A stretch of 64,000 nt of DNA from Campylorhamphus procurvoides (lineage: Eukaryota > Chordata > Aves > Passeriformes > Dendrocolaptidae), in assembly GCA_013396655.1 (NCBI GenBank), contig WBMV01003343.1, forward strand, positions 504,280-568,279, given 5' to 3'. Of this stretch, positions 49,421 to 61,816 are shown piece by piece (positions within the stretch are counted from its first letter, which is position 1; each line of letters begins with the position of its first letter). The notes below the pieces were generated by a model that worked only from the letters and a program-made list of their open reading frames with translations, did no database searches and was not told the origin of the DNA. The position numbers and the translations under genes are program-made.

Positions 49421-52400
49421 CCACAGAATTTACATCTCTGAATCAGACATATGGTACACACAGTCAACTGAAACTCAAGAACTGTAAAGATATTCAGGAA
49501 TACTTAGTTCAGAAAGTGATATTATTTTATTAATTTCTTAAACTTTCAGAGTGTTAGTAGCAATAACCAAGAAAGCTCAATAAACATTATTTTGTGGACT
49601 AACACAGGATATTAGAGGCTGGGAATGATGCTATTGAAAATCCATCACTGAAACACTAACCCTGTCCTAACACTTGTACATTAGGAAAGTAGAACAAACA
49701 GCAGAAGACATTTCGCTGTTTTTCTGTGGGGCTGGTCATCCCATGTTTCTGCCCCCTCCACCTCCCTCCTGGTTCCTTTAATAGATTAATTCTTCTATAT
49801 AGCAGCATTTTGGGGCTAATATTCTTAAGTTCTTAACCCATAAATAAGTCCATTCATGACCCCAAATCCCCAAAAACTCATTCAAAACTAAGTCTGCATT
49901 TATCCACTTGTCAGTGTTTCTTTAACTGTTCTGCTTTTTGTTTCTTTTTTGGGAGGAAGTGAGAGCAAAAGAGTTAATTTGTAATAGTTCATTATCCCAG
50001 TGTCATAGTGAAAAATCACCTTTCCAAAATAGATGATACAATTGTTATGACATTTCAAACTTGCTTGAAAGTCACAGGTAAGGACTGGCAAATAAATCTA
50101 ACTTTGCAAATGTTAGTCAATAGCCCAAATGTTATGCTTCTGTTTTATCGTTTTTAGAAAAGGATTTTTCAGAGTGCATGTTGAGCCTCATCACTTATGT
50201 CAATTTTACAACACTTTTACTTTATTGATTTTCATTAAATTTAATTTTGCAAAGCTATAAAAACAGCATCACATCTGTGGTATTCCAGCAGAAAGGAATC
50301 TACCAAGAGCCTTTCATACTGGCTACATATGAATTATGAGAAGCCACAACTACGAGGAAGACATATACTCATCTTTGAGCTGAAAAAAAAAAGAAAAAAA
50401 AGAAAAATAATTGAAATAAGTTCTTTCAGCTTTTTTACTGTCTGTAATTGCATTAGCACACAGTTTGGTTAATGTCAGAAGATCCACAAACCAAGTGTTC
50501 TCACTCCAGGAAGGGAAGGAAACACTGAAGTACACTGGTCATTAAAAATATTCCCAGCTATTAGAATTTTAGTAAACTGGTTGATTTGAGTGGCAATTGC
50601 AACATTTTAATTGTATCTAATTTATCATTAAGGGATTTTCAAGAGTAGAAATTTTCATGTAATTTAAATTGTTGAAAAGAAACAGTGCTCAAATGGCATA
50701 CTTTTTCCTTAATTTCAAGTGTAGAATCCACTACTTATCTGGGCAGGATGGACATTAACAGTTATAGCCTGTAATGGGTCAAACTTCTTCCCACAAAGGG
50801 TAGTATAAAGGTTTCACTGATTACAGTGTGACTTGCTTCCTTCAAAACAATTTTCAAGAAGGGGATATGAGGAGTACAAAAATATGTGAAATACTAAACT
50901 TGATCTTTTGCTTATTTGCTTGTTCTCATTATGCAGCATACAGACAAGTTCCTACAAAATATACTACACCAAATAAAGCCTTTAAAATAAAATAACTTAT
51001 CACTAGCCACACTGTATCACACCTTGGCACCTCTGTAGTGCCACACCTCTGCAGTGACATGAGCATCTGTTCATACATGGTTTATTACTAAACAAAGGCT
51101 CTGTGTTACCAGTAAGACTCCCTTATTAGTAATAAATATTCTGTAGATAAGAAAACAATGTTTGAACCTTCCATAGATATATTTCAGGATTTTAATACTG
51201 AACATTAAAGTTCTAGCAATGCAGCTAGTAGTAAAAGGCTGTATTCATTCATTAAATCTTGACCATGTTAGAAGAAAAGCAGAGAATTAAGTCATATATC
51301 AGAACATTCACAGGAAAGAAACAGAAGAACCAAATCTTGGATCTGGTTGGATTTCAGGCTGGATTTCAGACTAGAATTAGTTTTGGATTGCATAAATCAG
51401 ATTCAAACAAGGCCTAATTACTGAACACAATACTTAGCTAGGCGACTACATTGTTAGTTTCAACTTTTTATCATTTTCCCCTATATTTCCTTACCTATTT
51501 TACTAGAGAAGAGACTAAAGTAGTATTATATTCTGCATGTTTGTGGTATTTAGATTCCAATCGCCCCATTAGCATTGACAGTTTAAAAAAATAAAGCTAA
51601 ATTTAGCAAATGCAAAATGAATTGTTTCTATTACAGGCAACAAGGTGAGTAGCAGAATACAGGAAATCACAATCTATTACTTGTCTTTTACCATCACTGC
51701 AATAAGGAGGGGAGAGTGGGAGGAATAAAGCCAATTAGTTGTTCCATAAAGATAATCAAGCTAGGTAATAATTTAAAATGGAATTACATAATTGAAATAT
51801 TGAATCTGTCAGGATAATGTTTGATTCCCAAAATGAACAGATTATAAAGTTGTATTACAGGTACAGGACATGTATGAAAATGTACTGCATTGTGTTCTGA
51901 ATTCAATCCCTTCTACTGAGCTTCTCTATGGTTCCACTTAAATGCTTTATTTATTTTTACATATCTGATGTGAAAATGGGAAGGGTTGTTTTTAATTGCA
52001 CAGAATTTTGGAAGTAGATGAGAAAAATAACAAGTAGGCAAAATATCTAAAAGTAAAACAAGTTTCAAGGTTCTAGACAGGAAACTGCATCCCTGATCTG
52101 ACAATAGTGTCGTATTCTATTTGAGTTCTTGACAGAACATTATTTAAGTTTGGCTCCGTATCTCAAACAATCCTCAAATCTTGAACCTCTTGGAGTTGAT
52201 ATGTTCAGCATTTGCTTACAAATACTGTCACCCCATCCACCCTCACTAAGATTCATACTGTGGATCCATCCTAATGACAGTCCTTGACAGAGAAATTATT
52301 GAGACCAAGTATTTTTTCTCTGCTTTTTGACATTGGATATTTTGTGCTTAGATCAATTAAATATTTCTTAGTAGTTTAGGCTGATCATATTCACCCAATA

Positions 52401-53760
52401 AAACTACAAGTCTAGAGCAAAATACCACTTTTTCTTCATCTGTCCTGATATCTGTGTCTGGAAGACAGCAGCACACATCACAGCCACTGATCCACCAATT
52501 ATTCTGATTTTTGGTAACATGCACAGGCGGTCAGTTTCTTTCCCAGTTTTGAAAGACCACATCCCCATTTCACTTCTCTTAAGTTTTACTTCTGCAAACA
52601 CAACGCTGACCAAGTGATCTGTGTCAATTGTTTGACTTGTAGAAAACAGAGCCCAAATAGCTGGGGAAGAAAATAGACAAGTGAAGCCATGGAAGAAAAC
52701 AAAGAGAGATGAATTCAGGACTGTTTCCTTTATGGTCTATGAATCCAAACAGCTCACGTGGGCAAAACTTCCCTGTCTCACAAATACAAGGTTTTCCCCT
52801 AGTAAAGAAAACTACTAAGCCACAATGAAAATGAAAAGTATGTATTTAACCACATTGCCTCACTGTGCTACTACTGAACTAGTATGGAGTTTACCTCAAT
52901 ACAAGAAAACAAAGTTAGAAGGTACTGAATGAGATATTGAGTCACTGTAATCCTGTTTACAGAGAATCTTAAATGAAGCCCTGCTTTCCTGAGCAAAAGG
53001 AAGAGGTATAGTTCAGCTTCAAAATTTACCTGGTTGGCTAAAGTTTGACTCCAAAGGAACTCCTCTCTTTACTTTCTTCTAGCAACTACATACCTTTAGT
53101 GATTGCTTCTGCCACAGCTGCAATGCGGTCAAGAGTCAAGAGCACAGCCCTCGTATTTTCATTGTGTCATAAAGGAAATTTCTCATGTAATGAACAAAAC
53201 CCTAACAGTGTAACTTATCTGTGTTTTGAGCAGTAACTTTCTTTCTTTTAACTATTACTAAGAAGCAGGGCCCTTAATTCCTGTCTTTTTAAGATACAGA
53301 TTAATACAGACAATTAGCATTATTCTGCAAGATTTGCAATAGCCTACAGATTTAAAAAGCACTCCCTAGGAGATCCCAGTGCTTAGCAACACAAACGAAA
53401 AATTAAGCCAAATCTCCTTTCAACTACTATTTTCTATAATTGTAATGTTATTGATTTGAAAGACTGGAGATTGGCAACAAAAGATTTATAAACATCTATT
53501 GTTGAATTAAAATACTCTTTTACACGAGCCTGAAAGTTTTCATGAACAAAAATTTCTTTGATAGGTCTGTGTTTAGCTCTACAGTATCAGTGAAATAATA
53601 GAATCTAAAATGGCAATGCAACATCACCACTCAAGATAAGACACATAGCTGGTAACACGCAATATAAATCTCTCTCTTCCAAGTATTTTTAATTAATTTC
53701 TCTGAAGGATATTTAATTTCTTGTAAAATTATCTCCAAAACCTTCTCACTGAATCTTACA
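49421..53760. other. Unique AT-rich DNA, no gene seen
   Basis: No repeat family or exon recognised. An A/G-rich tract lies at about 50382-50410. Short frames at 52404-52613 (minus) and 53045-53236 (plus) are unremarkable. Confidence 0.55.
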
Positions 53761-53839
53761 CCTTGTCTTAGGAGATGTGCAAGAGGATCCATCATAGCCA
53801 TACACACACCCTTGAGGTAGTTGGCTTTATGGTTCTCAT

Positions 53840-54830
53840 CTTAGGAGGCAGATAAGGATCATTTGTCACTGCTCAGGTTGGCTGGTCTTACTCTTCAGTT
53901 GGATACGATGGCAGTGATGGCATGAGTATTGTCACTTTGGACCTCACGCCCCAAGTCCTTCAGTGTAAAGGCCACTCAGTTGACCAGCCTGCTTCCAAAT
54001 ATGTCTTTTTCTCTTCTAGGCAGATGGATCCCATCCTTTTCTAACAGGGTATAATCATCAAAGGACTCCCTGTTGTCATAAAAGCCAAATAACCTCACGA
54101 CAACATGAGCCACAAAGCCAGAAGTTGCTTTCCATTTTAAGTCTCTTTCTGGCTTCCTCCTGTTCTCTAACTGGTAAAATGGAGGAAACAATAACTTGGA
54201 CACCAATATTTTTCACTTACAGCCCCAGGGCTTTATAATCCTCTTTGATTCTGCCCAGGTGCTGGCTTACATTGTCATTCATGCCCACATGCAACTCTGC
54301 CACCTGACAAAATGGATCAACCACTTGTGCACATCTTATAAAGTACTTGTGCACCCTATAAAGTTACTTACCTTACCTCCAGGGGAAGGGTCGGGCCATT
54401 CATTGCAACCTACCACCTGTACTGAGATTTCCTTCCTGACCGGTACCATCTAGATGGAAGCATCAGACATCTCAGAGGCTTTCTCTGTAGAAACACTATT
54501 TTTAACTCTGGAGTGAGTGCTCACCATTACACAGAGATCTGAAGCACTTCCCTGGGCTGTGGTCCTACAACCACGGTGTAGGTCCCCCCAAATGCAAACT
54601 GCTGTGCCACACCCTGGTTGATGTACCAAAACCCTGGTCGCAGCTCTCCTGGTTGCTTGTGCTCCCTAGGGACATTTCAGTCTGTCTTGGTGTATCCTGA
54701 CAAGGCGCAACCCCCATCAGTCTGACTCACAAAAGCTGCTGTCTCATGAAAGAGCTCTCGGCTCTTGCTCAAGTTTTCCTGGCTCTGGGAGTGTCCTTTC
54801 CCACCTTAGTTTAGTGCTCAGCCACACAAC
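53840..54830 (-). mobile_element. CR1 LINE internal fragment (ORF1 region)
   Basis: The minus strand carries the ORF1 region of a CR1 element, recognised by its esterase-like (SGNH hydrolase) C-terminal domain (see the pseudogene entry). Upstream on the minus strand, toward 54.8 kb, frames are short and interrupted, with only weak ORF1 wording (an SQSQENLSKSRELF-like stretch from about 54790). The fragment has no ORF2 and no 3' tail at its low end, so it is an internal piece and not a normal 5'-truncated copy. Limits are approximate: 53976-54330 is secure, the rest inferred from continuity. Confidence 0.7.
53976..54330 (-). pseudogene. CR1 ORF1 esterase-domain relic
   Basis: Three blocks of the CR1 ORF1 esterase domain are readable on the minus strand. 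The first is ELHVGMNDN followed by IKEDYKALG (54222-54305), corresponding to the conserved HVGTND...KRDYRALG block. The second is VQVIVSSI, the strand before the variable loop, just after an in-frame stop. The third is FGFYDNRESFDDYTLLEKDG followed by IHLPRREKDIFGSRLVN, ending at 53976; it keeps the DxxH motif (DGIHL) that supplies the catalytic aspartate and histidine of SGNH hydrolases. The serine block (GDS) upstream is not recognisable. In intact CR1 this domain is thought to help ORF1 protein act with RNA or membranes during retrotransposition. With stops and a lost serine block this copy is dead. Confidence 0.85.
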
Positions 54831-56817
54831 TTATTTCAAAGTAAAGAGGTTTCTGTAGATAACAGTCATGACATAAGATTCACAAAAGTCTAAGATTGAG
54901 AACAAAGAGCCTTGGGTCTGTTACCACCTTAGCTAGAAGTTGTAAAGTGTCCAGGGCCACTGAATCTCTATGGGCTCCAGATACAACCAAGAGGACCTTC
55001 ACTGTCAGCACTGCAGCAGACAGGTCTAAGCTCTAAGGTCAGCTGTTCTCCTTCCCCAACCCATCCCCTCCAAAAGGCTACAATACATTTCAACTATCAG
55101 CACTAATAAGCCCTTTTTATTTCCCTCTTCCAACTGTTTCCACAAACCTTTAATGTTCTCATCCAGCCTTACATAAATAGCAACAGATTTCTCTATCTCA
55201 CTGGCAGCCCTAAAAACACCTATCCTCACTACAGCCGTTTAATTCCACGTAAATTCTATATGTGCTCTTAAAAAAATTACCCTAAAGACCTATTGTTTTC
55301 ATCTGCAGTTAATTTTATAGAGTCTGGCTATAAAACTTGGCTTTCTTCTTTTTCTTTTTGACTATCACCTTGAAAATGCAAAACAAGGCCAAAAAATCAA
55401 AATCTATTATTCACATGTAAGAAATCTGAAAAACAACTGAAAGATTATCTGATTTCTGTTGCAGTCTACTGAAAATCATTTCTTTAGCCTAGAAAGAAGA
55501 ATTAGGAGTCTTTTGAAATAGGTATTGCTCATCACAACTGCATAATACCCAGGGTTTTAAGGAGGACAAGAGTGCCTTACTGCACAAGTCACTATCAGAA
55601 AAAAATTAGTTTTAGTTAAATATTACTGTATGACTCAGACTCAATGTGAGCAGTAGTACCATAAATTAATTGTTTTCCCATCTTAGAAGGAAACCACACA
55701 CACAAAAAAGGATCACTGTAGGGAAAGAAATTAACACTTCTTGGCAAATCTTGCTTTCACCAATTTCACAAGACATGGTAAAAAGAGTTTGCTTTGGAAG
55801 GCACTCATGTTATGTAAGAGAGCAAACTGCATTCTCCAGCTAAAACACAAAGAATTCAACCAGCACAAACCACTATACAAAAGTACAGCACAGGCACAGT
55901 TTTCAGCTGGAGTACCCTGTTTTGAAGCCCTAGAAAACATACTCAGTTGTACAGTTGAGCTGATAATTGAGGAGAGAGAAGTTCAGAAATTCAGAAGTTC
56001 CTAGATATTCAGAGCTGTCTGTATCCAACACCCTCTTGCTGTTTTCACTGGAATAGAAAGAGCCCTCACAACTTGGTCATTCCATTTAAAGACCTAAAGG
56101 GGAGCTGAGTGCTGAGTACATTAAAATCACAATCACAAAGAAGAAAACACAGCCACCTGCACTTCAATATATTTGATCCTACGCTGATACACTGACAAAC
56201 TAAATTTCTATTGAAATCCGTATTCTTTTTTTGTTTCTTTGTAACTCTTTTTTTGGGATGGAGGTGAATTAATATTTTTTTTTTTACTTCACTGCAGGCC
56301 ATTAATAAAAGTAAGTAAAAAACATTTACTAAAAATGTCTCTCAAAAATTAGCAGCTGCATTACAAGGTTTAGAGAAGGAGGGTGTTTGCTTAAATCCAT
56401 CCTATCTATATATATTTAGGTTTCCTGTGTACGGAACCTAAATAGACTAGTGCTCTTTCTTTAAATGTAAGTGGAAGGGCTATGGTAACATTGCCTTTCT
56501 GTAAAAGCAAAATTGTAAATGTTTCAGAACCTAATAGAAAACTGTGTCTCCAAAGTTTAAATACAAATCTATTTCTTCTCTTTAGGTTAATTTCATTCTG
56601 ACTTTTTTTTCTTTTTTTAAATCATAGGATCAAACAGTAACTTTGATCCTGTATCACTGAGTCAACAAGAATTTTTCAACTGAACTGCAATTATGCAGAA
56701 TCAGAATATGTCAGGAAATTACTTATTCTAGGATAACTCCCTATAATGACTCAAAAATCAGTATAGATAGATTTAGTGGAGAGCAGAACAAATGGTTAGA
56801 AGGCTTTCATATTGGGA
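54831..56817. other. Unassigned DNA, no gene seen
   Basis: A minus frame at 55026-55229 (67 codons) runs in the same direction as the CR1 ORF1 relic and could be its 5' continuation, but I cannot match it to CR1. The rest is AT-rich with overlapping short frames. Confidence 0.45.
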
Positions 56818-57277
56818 CTGTGTTAGAGTTTCAAACCTAAGTGGGAATTCCTTCCAAAAAGCTTGGAGCCGACGCCTTAGTGTTGGAAAAAATGGTTAAC
56901 AAAAGACACAAAAGATGTGCATATCCTAATGTTACCTGCCTTAGCCAGCCTCTTGTTCTGATCTCTTCCCAGGCTGAGAGGGGCGCGGGTGGGGGAAGGG
57001 GTTGGGGTTTCTGGCTTTCTGCGCAGGTCAGGAGCTCAGCTCTTGGTGGAGCGAGGAGGACGGGACACACACACTCCGATCCCAGCATCACTGGATACTG
57101 GGCTGTGTTCTTTTTAACCTTCTCCAACTCAACTGTTTTCATCCGTGAGCAATTATAAACACCACAAAGATTACCGTGAGGAAAAAGGAGGGAGAACGCC
57201 CCTGTGGAGACAGGATTGTTGCTGCTTTGCCTTCCCATTTCTTACAGGAACCGACCTGGGAACTGCCTGCCGTCAAC

Positions 57278-57412
57278 CTGAGGGAGAGCCCAGCCGGCCA
57301 GGCACGATATCGCCACCTGCTGTCCGTAAATACAACTGCAACCCCTGAGAGAGAAGCCACTGGCTGAGGGTCAACATCGTCACCTGCTGTCTGTAGATAT
57401 AATTGCATTCCC
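57278..57412. repeat. 67-bp tandem duplication
   Basis: Two copies, starting at 57278 and 57345. Their best part (57309-57340 against 57376-57407) matches at 27 of 32 bases, and all five differences are transitions. The preceding CTGAGGGAGAGCCCAGCC / CTGAGAGAGAAGCCACTGG parts also align. Confidence 0.85.
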
Positions 57413-57521
57413 CTCCCCCCTTTTGGGTTTGAGGGGACAGCCAAAAGACCCTGTAACTGCTTGTTTTGCCATTTGGGGGGAGGGGTTTATTACAAACTGT
57501 TGTTGTTTGGTTCTTTTCTGG

Positions 57522-57592
57522 ATATATATATATATATATGTATTGTGGTTAAGAACCGTTATCCTTTTATATATATATATTTTTTTTTTTTT
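57522..57592. repeat. TA microsatellites and poly(T)
   Basis: AT dinucleotides at 57522-57539 and 57569-57580, then a run of 12 or more T. They lie inside the LTR-like unit and may distort its apparent end. Confidence 0.85.
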
Positions 57593-57655
57593 CTAATTGA
57601 AGTTATGTTTTCTAAATTTAAAGGAGAGGGATTATTTCTTGGCCAGCATAGATAA

Positions 57656-58540
57656 CTTAGTTCTCTCTTGAACTAAGACAGACTTGTACGGAAATTCTAA
57701 TATTCTGACTTGTCTGAAGCTACCCTTGGTCTATGAACAAGGTGACTTAGTAACCACTTCTCCCTAAGAAAAAATAGAAGGTATCACAGATATCACGATG
57801 AGGATCAAGAATCACATGAATATGCTGCTTAATATTGGTTCCCATGACATCCAGTGTCCTTCTATTTGTCTTACAGTAACTGAATGCATTTATAAGAACT
57901 TAATCACTAAAAAGATTAACTAAAGAAAACCGTAAGTGAAAAAAAAAATCAATTCCTGTTTGCAGAAACATTTTTATTCACATATGCGCTAGGTCTCATT
58001 GAGCAGAACCAAATTTATGAGGTTTCTTTATGAGAACCTTTAATGACTTGGAATCTTGTGTATATTCAGAAAACATTATTCAGTTCAGAAGCAGCTCTAA
58101 TTCAGCACTATTAAAAGGAAACACTCCACAAGGTAGTTTTTTCATTATTTCTGCCATTCACTGAGGATGATTGAGCTCTGACCCCCATTTATATTTAAAT
58201 TAAAGGAGAAAAAAAATCTTAATATCTTCTAAGTGTTACTTTTTTTGAGAGAGAGAGTAAGGAATTGTAAAGAGGTCCCTCTTTGAGAGGTGAAAGCACC
58301 TTCCAAACACAGAGAAGAAATGAAAGAACTATAATAGGTCTAGTCATCTGTCATTATTAGAAAAATCATCTTAGGACCAAAAGTCACAATACAATTCCCC
58401 TTGAAAATATTAATTGCTTCCTCACATCGAGCTTCCAGATTAACCTGTGGTAAACAGGAGACTAGCCAATGAAGTTTCTAACAGTAATGTGCTTGTGAAG
58501 CATCTCCATTCCATTTATCCTTCAGTAGTTTTAGAAGTCA
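57656..58540. other. Unique AT-rich DNA, no gene seen
   Basis: Nothing recognised between the two LTR-like units. Confidence 0.5.
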
Positions 58541-59260
58541 ACATTGTTGTGCATGGAAATGAGTGGGTGAGTTTGGCAAAAGTGTGGAATAATGGGCAGG
58601 GTTAAAAGTTAAAGGAGAATAAGACTTACAGAGGAGATCCAGCTGCTGCTTCCCAGTGCCCCACAGAAGTTCCCCAAACACTGATAAGCACCTGTTATGG
58701 AGGATGGAGTGGAGAGGGGAGTAAGGTGAAGGTGCTGTGGCCTCCCTCCACAAGTACCCTGCAGGAAGGGGAACATGGTGACACTTTGTTCAAAGACTGT
58801 GCCATACCTGTCCACCAAGAAAGACAGATGCCAAGGACAACTATCCAGTTAAGTACGTATGAGTAGATTCATTCAAGCTCCACCTGAACCTAAATAAATA
58901 ATATAAAAGTGAGTGGGAAATGGGGAGAAGTCACAGAAAGATCCCCAAAACTGCTGTGATTGGCTGACAGGACGAACCCATCTTCCCTCCCCTCTTAGGG
59001 ATGCCTATTAGGTAATAAACTTATTCTATGCATGCTGGTTGCTGCTTTTAAGAACTAGAGCTTGTTTTGCTCCATAATATGTTGGTAGATTGTTTTGCAT
59101 TAGAGTTTGTGCTTGTGCTTGCTTTGTAGTATTATTAGATTGCTTTAAATAGTTTTTTTGCAGTTAGACACTATCACCTGTCACAATTTATATTAATAAA
59201 GTGTGTTATTCCTTAAACTGTTAGAGTGAGTCCTTTATAAAGTGCTGCCAGTTTGCTGGC
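58541..59260 (+). mobile_element. Probable ERV LTR, plus strand
   Basis: The tract has a CCAAT box on the minus strand (GATTGGCTGACAGG near 58960), a TATA-like AATATAAAAG near 58900, and AATAAA within TTAATAAAG near 59195, in LTR order. It is richer in G than its flanks. A plus frame of 85 codons begins just after it (59242-59499), where internal retroviral leader sequence would be, but I cannot identify it. No definite TG...CA ends or primer-binding site were found. Confidence 0.4.
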
Positions 59261-61049
59261 AGCAGAATAACACGTTGGAAGGTCAGCTGAGGGGGTCTTC
59301 CCTTATGTTGTTGGATGGCAGCCCCCTGAAACAGGCAATAGAATTACCCCCCAATCTTGTGAATCAGCTCAGTGTAGAGTCCCCTTACAAGACAAATGGC
59401 AGACTGAATGGACATAAAGGGTTTCATTTTTCCAGGGACACTTACAGAGAAATAAACCTGTGTGGGCCAAGAAAATCTCCCTCTCTAAGGTTTGGGTGAA
59501 TTGCTCCTCTTTCATGTGACAGAAACCTAACACTCAAAGCTGAACAGGCAAGCAACTGCTGTTTTCCTGCTTTCCCAAAAGATTTCTGCACGCTACTGCA
59601 TTATTCCCTCTCTCCTTGAAGGAACATGAGGTCCTGAGCTAGTCACAATAAATAGCAACTTCTCCATAATTTGCATTAGATAAAGGTCTTAACATTATTC
59701 CAGTGAGGCCAAAATTGCTCAGTAAGTGATGTCACTCACTTTCAGGGAGAGATGTTCTTTTTTTTTTCTTTTTCTGGAAGATTTGAAGTGAAGGGTAAAC
59801 ATAAGTTTACCTTGTGCCACCACATACCTCTTAACAGAGTAAGAGATTAGAGAAGCCAGTCAACAAGGATAAAAGTCGAAACAACTCTCTTTCCAATTAT
59901 TTTATACCTTACAGGAAAGTCCAAGCTACAAGATAGTATTCCTAGTGATGGTTTCCTTTAACATCAAACCTTAAGATCCCCTTGAAGCAATGACCAGAGC
60001 TCAGCATCGCCTTCTGGAGGTGAATCTTAATCTCATGAAATATGTTTCTTTCCACATGCTCTGCCTTTCTTTGCAGTGATACACTCAGAGATATTTTCTG
60101 AACAGTAGAAGATGAAGGGTGAGAATAGCACAGACCTTCCCATCTCAGGCCACAGCATGGTAGCAGGACACGCTCTGAAAAATACTTACGTTTCACTACT
60201 CTCTTCAGTGAAGGAAGGGAAATTAAACTAGATAAACTGCTTGGTTTCTGAGCTGTTATTTAATAAATAAATAAAGAAAAACAAACAAACAACACAACAA
60301 AAAAATCATCATCTCATCTTCCTCCTGTCTTAAAAGAGAAATATTAATACTTTTACAATGCATTTTGTAAAAAATCAGATCCTGTCAGTACATGGCAGAT
60401 ACACTCAGAGGAAGTTTGTATTCCGTTTTTAGGCCATGGTCATATCTGGATGCAAAATGCTGCACAAGTGAGTCCATCTAGCCAAGATTAGAAGTGCCAT
60501 GAACATACACAGAAGTAGAATACTACAATATTTAGAATCCTCAAGGTAATTTGTTTATGTAGAAATGAGGTTACAGAGTTATATACTAAAGAGACTTGGA
60601 ACCACAAATTTGGGGTCAAATTCCACTTATTTCCTGCTTCATTGTTAATGCTCTTTTTCATATCATGATCTTTCTTCTAATCATTAATGATCTCTATCTG
60701 AACAGAGAAAAGTTGTATTTTCAGATATGGTCTCTCAGTCTTACTGTGGCCTCTGTAACCTACTTACCACACAGCATCTTTTGCCAATATAAGGAAACAC
60801 TTAAAATCCTTGTCTCTCTTGACTTATCACACATTATTTGCCTTCCATAATAACTACTATTCATCAAGAATTCCTTCTTAATGTACCATTTGGTGGCCAA
60901 ATGTTTCCTATTCTACTGAGATAGCATTCAGTCCCTTTCGTTGGGTCATCAAATTAGTCAACTTCCATTCAGTAGCTTGAGGCCTATTTTCCAAAACAAA
61001 CTGTTCTCCTCATCAGACCATAGCCAGGGTATAACTGCTAATCGGTTCA
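59261..61049. other. Unassigned DNA with one simple repeat
   Basis: The 85-codon plus frame at 59242-59499 may be residual ERV leader; it shows no domain. An AAAT/AAAC simple repeat lies at 60261-60305. The rest is unique and AT-rich, with no exon seen. Confidence 0.45.
60261..60305. repeat. AAAT/AAAC simple repeat
   Basis: TAAA units pass into AAAC units and a final A-run, as in a decayed microsatellite. Confidence 0.8.
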
Positions 61050-61816
61050 TGTCATGGTTTGACCCTGGATAAACGCCTGGTGTCCAGCAAAACTCATTCA
61101 AGGCCTTCCCCCTCCCCCTTTCACCTTCCAGAGGGAAGGGAAAAAAACAGCTAGGAATTTACGGCTAGAGATAACAACTGAAAGAGGAGCTTTGATTAAT
61201 ACTGCGGGCAAAGCAGAACTTAGAATAATGCTTAATTTTATTACTAACAAACTAAAAACTAAGACTAAGAAATAAAAACAGGTTAGAAACACTTTCCCAC
61301 CATCACCCCTCGATCTGTCCATGCCCCCTCCCTCCCCTGATGGTGCGGGGGACAGGGGAATGGAAAGTTTACAGTCAGTTGTTGTTGGGTCAGCCATTAG
61401 NCAACAGGGGGGTCTTTGCACCCCGATGGATCCCATGGGCTTCAAGGGGACAACTCGTAATCACCATGGTCATCACCAACGTATTCAGGGAATAATAGTT
61501 TTAAGTCCTCTCCCTGAACCGTGGGGTCCCTCCCCCTCCTTCTCCTCCTCTCCTCCTGCACTTACCTTGATGTCTGCATTGTGATGTTGTTAACCCACGG
61601 CTGCCAAATTCTAACTGCGCCACAACTTCTTAAATATGTTTTCACGCAGGGGCGTAACTTAATGGTTCAAAAGCAGGAAGTTTTCCTCAGAGCTGGCCCC
61701 ATTGGCCCTGCTCTATAGGATGGAGGGAAACTTCCAGAGGCTTCCAACAGAAGCCAATCTTCCTCTTATATAAAAATTAAAAAAAAAAACAAACCTAACC
61801 AGATAAACCCACGACA
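61050..61816 (-). mobile_element. Complete ERV solo LTR, minus strand
   Basis: The plus strand begins TGTCATGGTTTGACCCTGGA and ends AACCCACGACA, so the ends form the inverted pair TGTC...GACA, 767 bases apart. On the minus strand a TATA-like CATATTTAA (complement of 61630-61638) precedes AATAAA (complement of TTTATT at 61237-61242) by about 390 bases. The G-rich and C-rich blocks and the U3 wording (GGAAACTTCCAGAGGCTTCC) match an LTR family I know from bird genomes. The flanks show TTCA at left and TTCT at right, which could be a 4-base target-site duplication with one change. No internal genes adjoin it. One base (61401) is N. A 115-codon minus frame inside it is not a retroviral gene. Confidence 0.85.

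Larger units (their letters stand above)
56818..57655 (+). mobile_element. LTR-like unit with CpG-rich core
   Basis: A TGTTAGAGTTTCAAACC start near 56824 leads into GC- and CpG-rich sequence (about 56940-57340), a TATA-like ATTATAAAC near 57151, a 67-bp tandem duplication (57278-57412), and T- and TA-rich sequence with AAAGGAGAGGGATTATTTCT and CCAGCA at the end. CpG dinucleotides are much denser here than anywhere else in the window. The order and wording match my memory of an avian ERV LTR (CTGGCTTTCTGCGCAGGTCA, TTCATCCGTGAGCAATTATA). A 133-codon minus frame (56837-57238) and plus frames here follow the base composition and are not called genes. Ends are approximate. Confidence 0.5.

Noticed and set aside
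56837..57238. 133-codon minus-strand frame
   Set aside because: It lies in CpG-rich LTR-like sequence where several frames on both strands are open together; this follows base composition.
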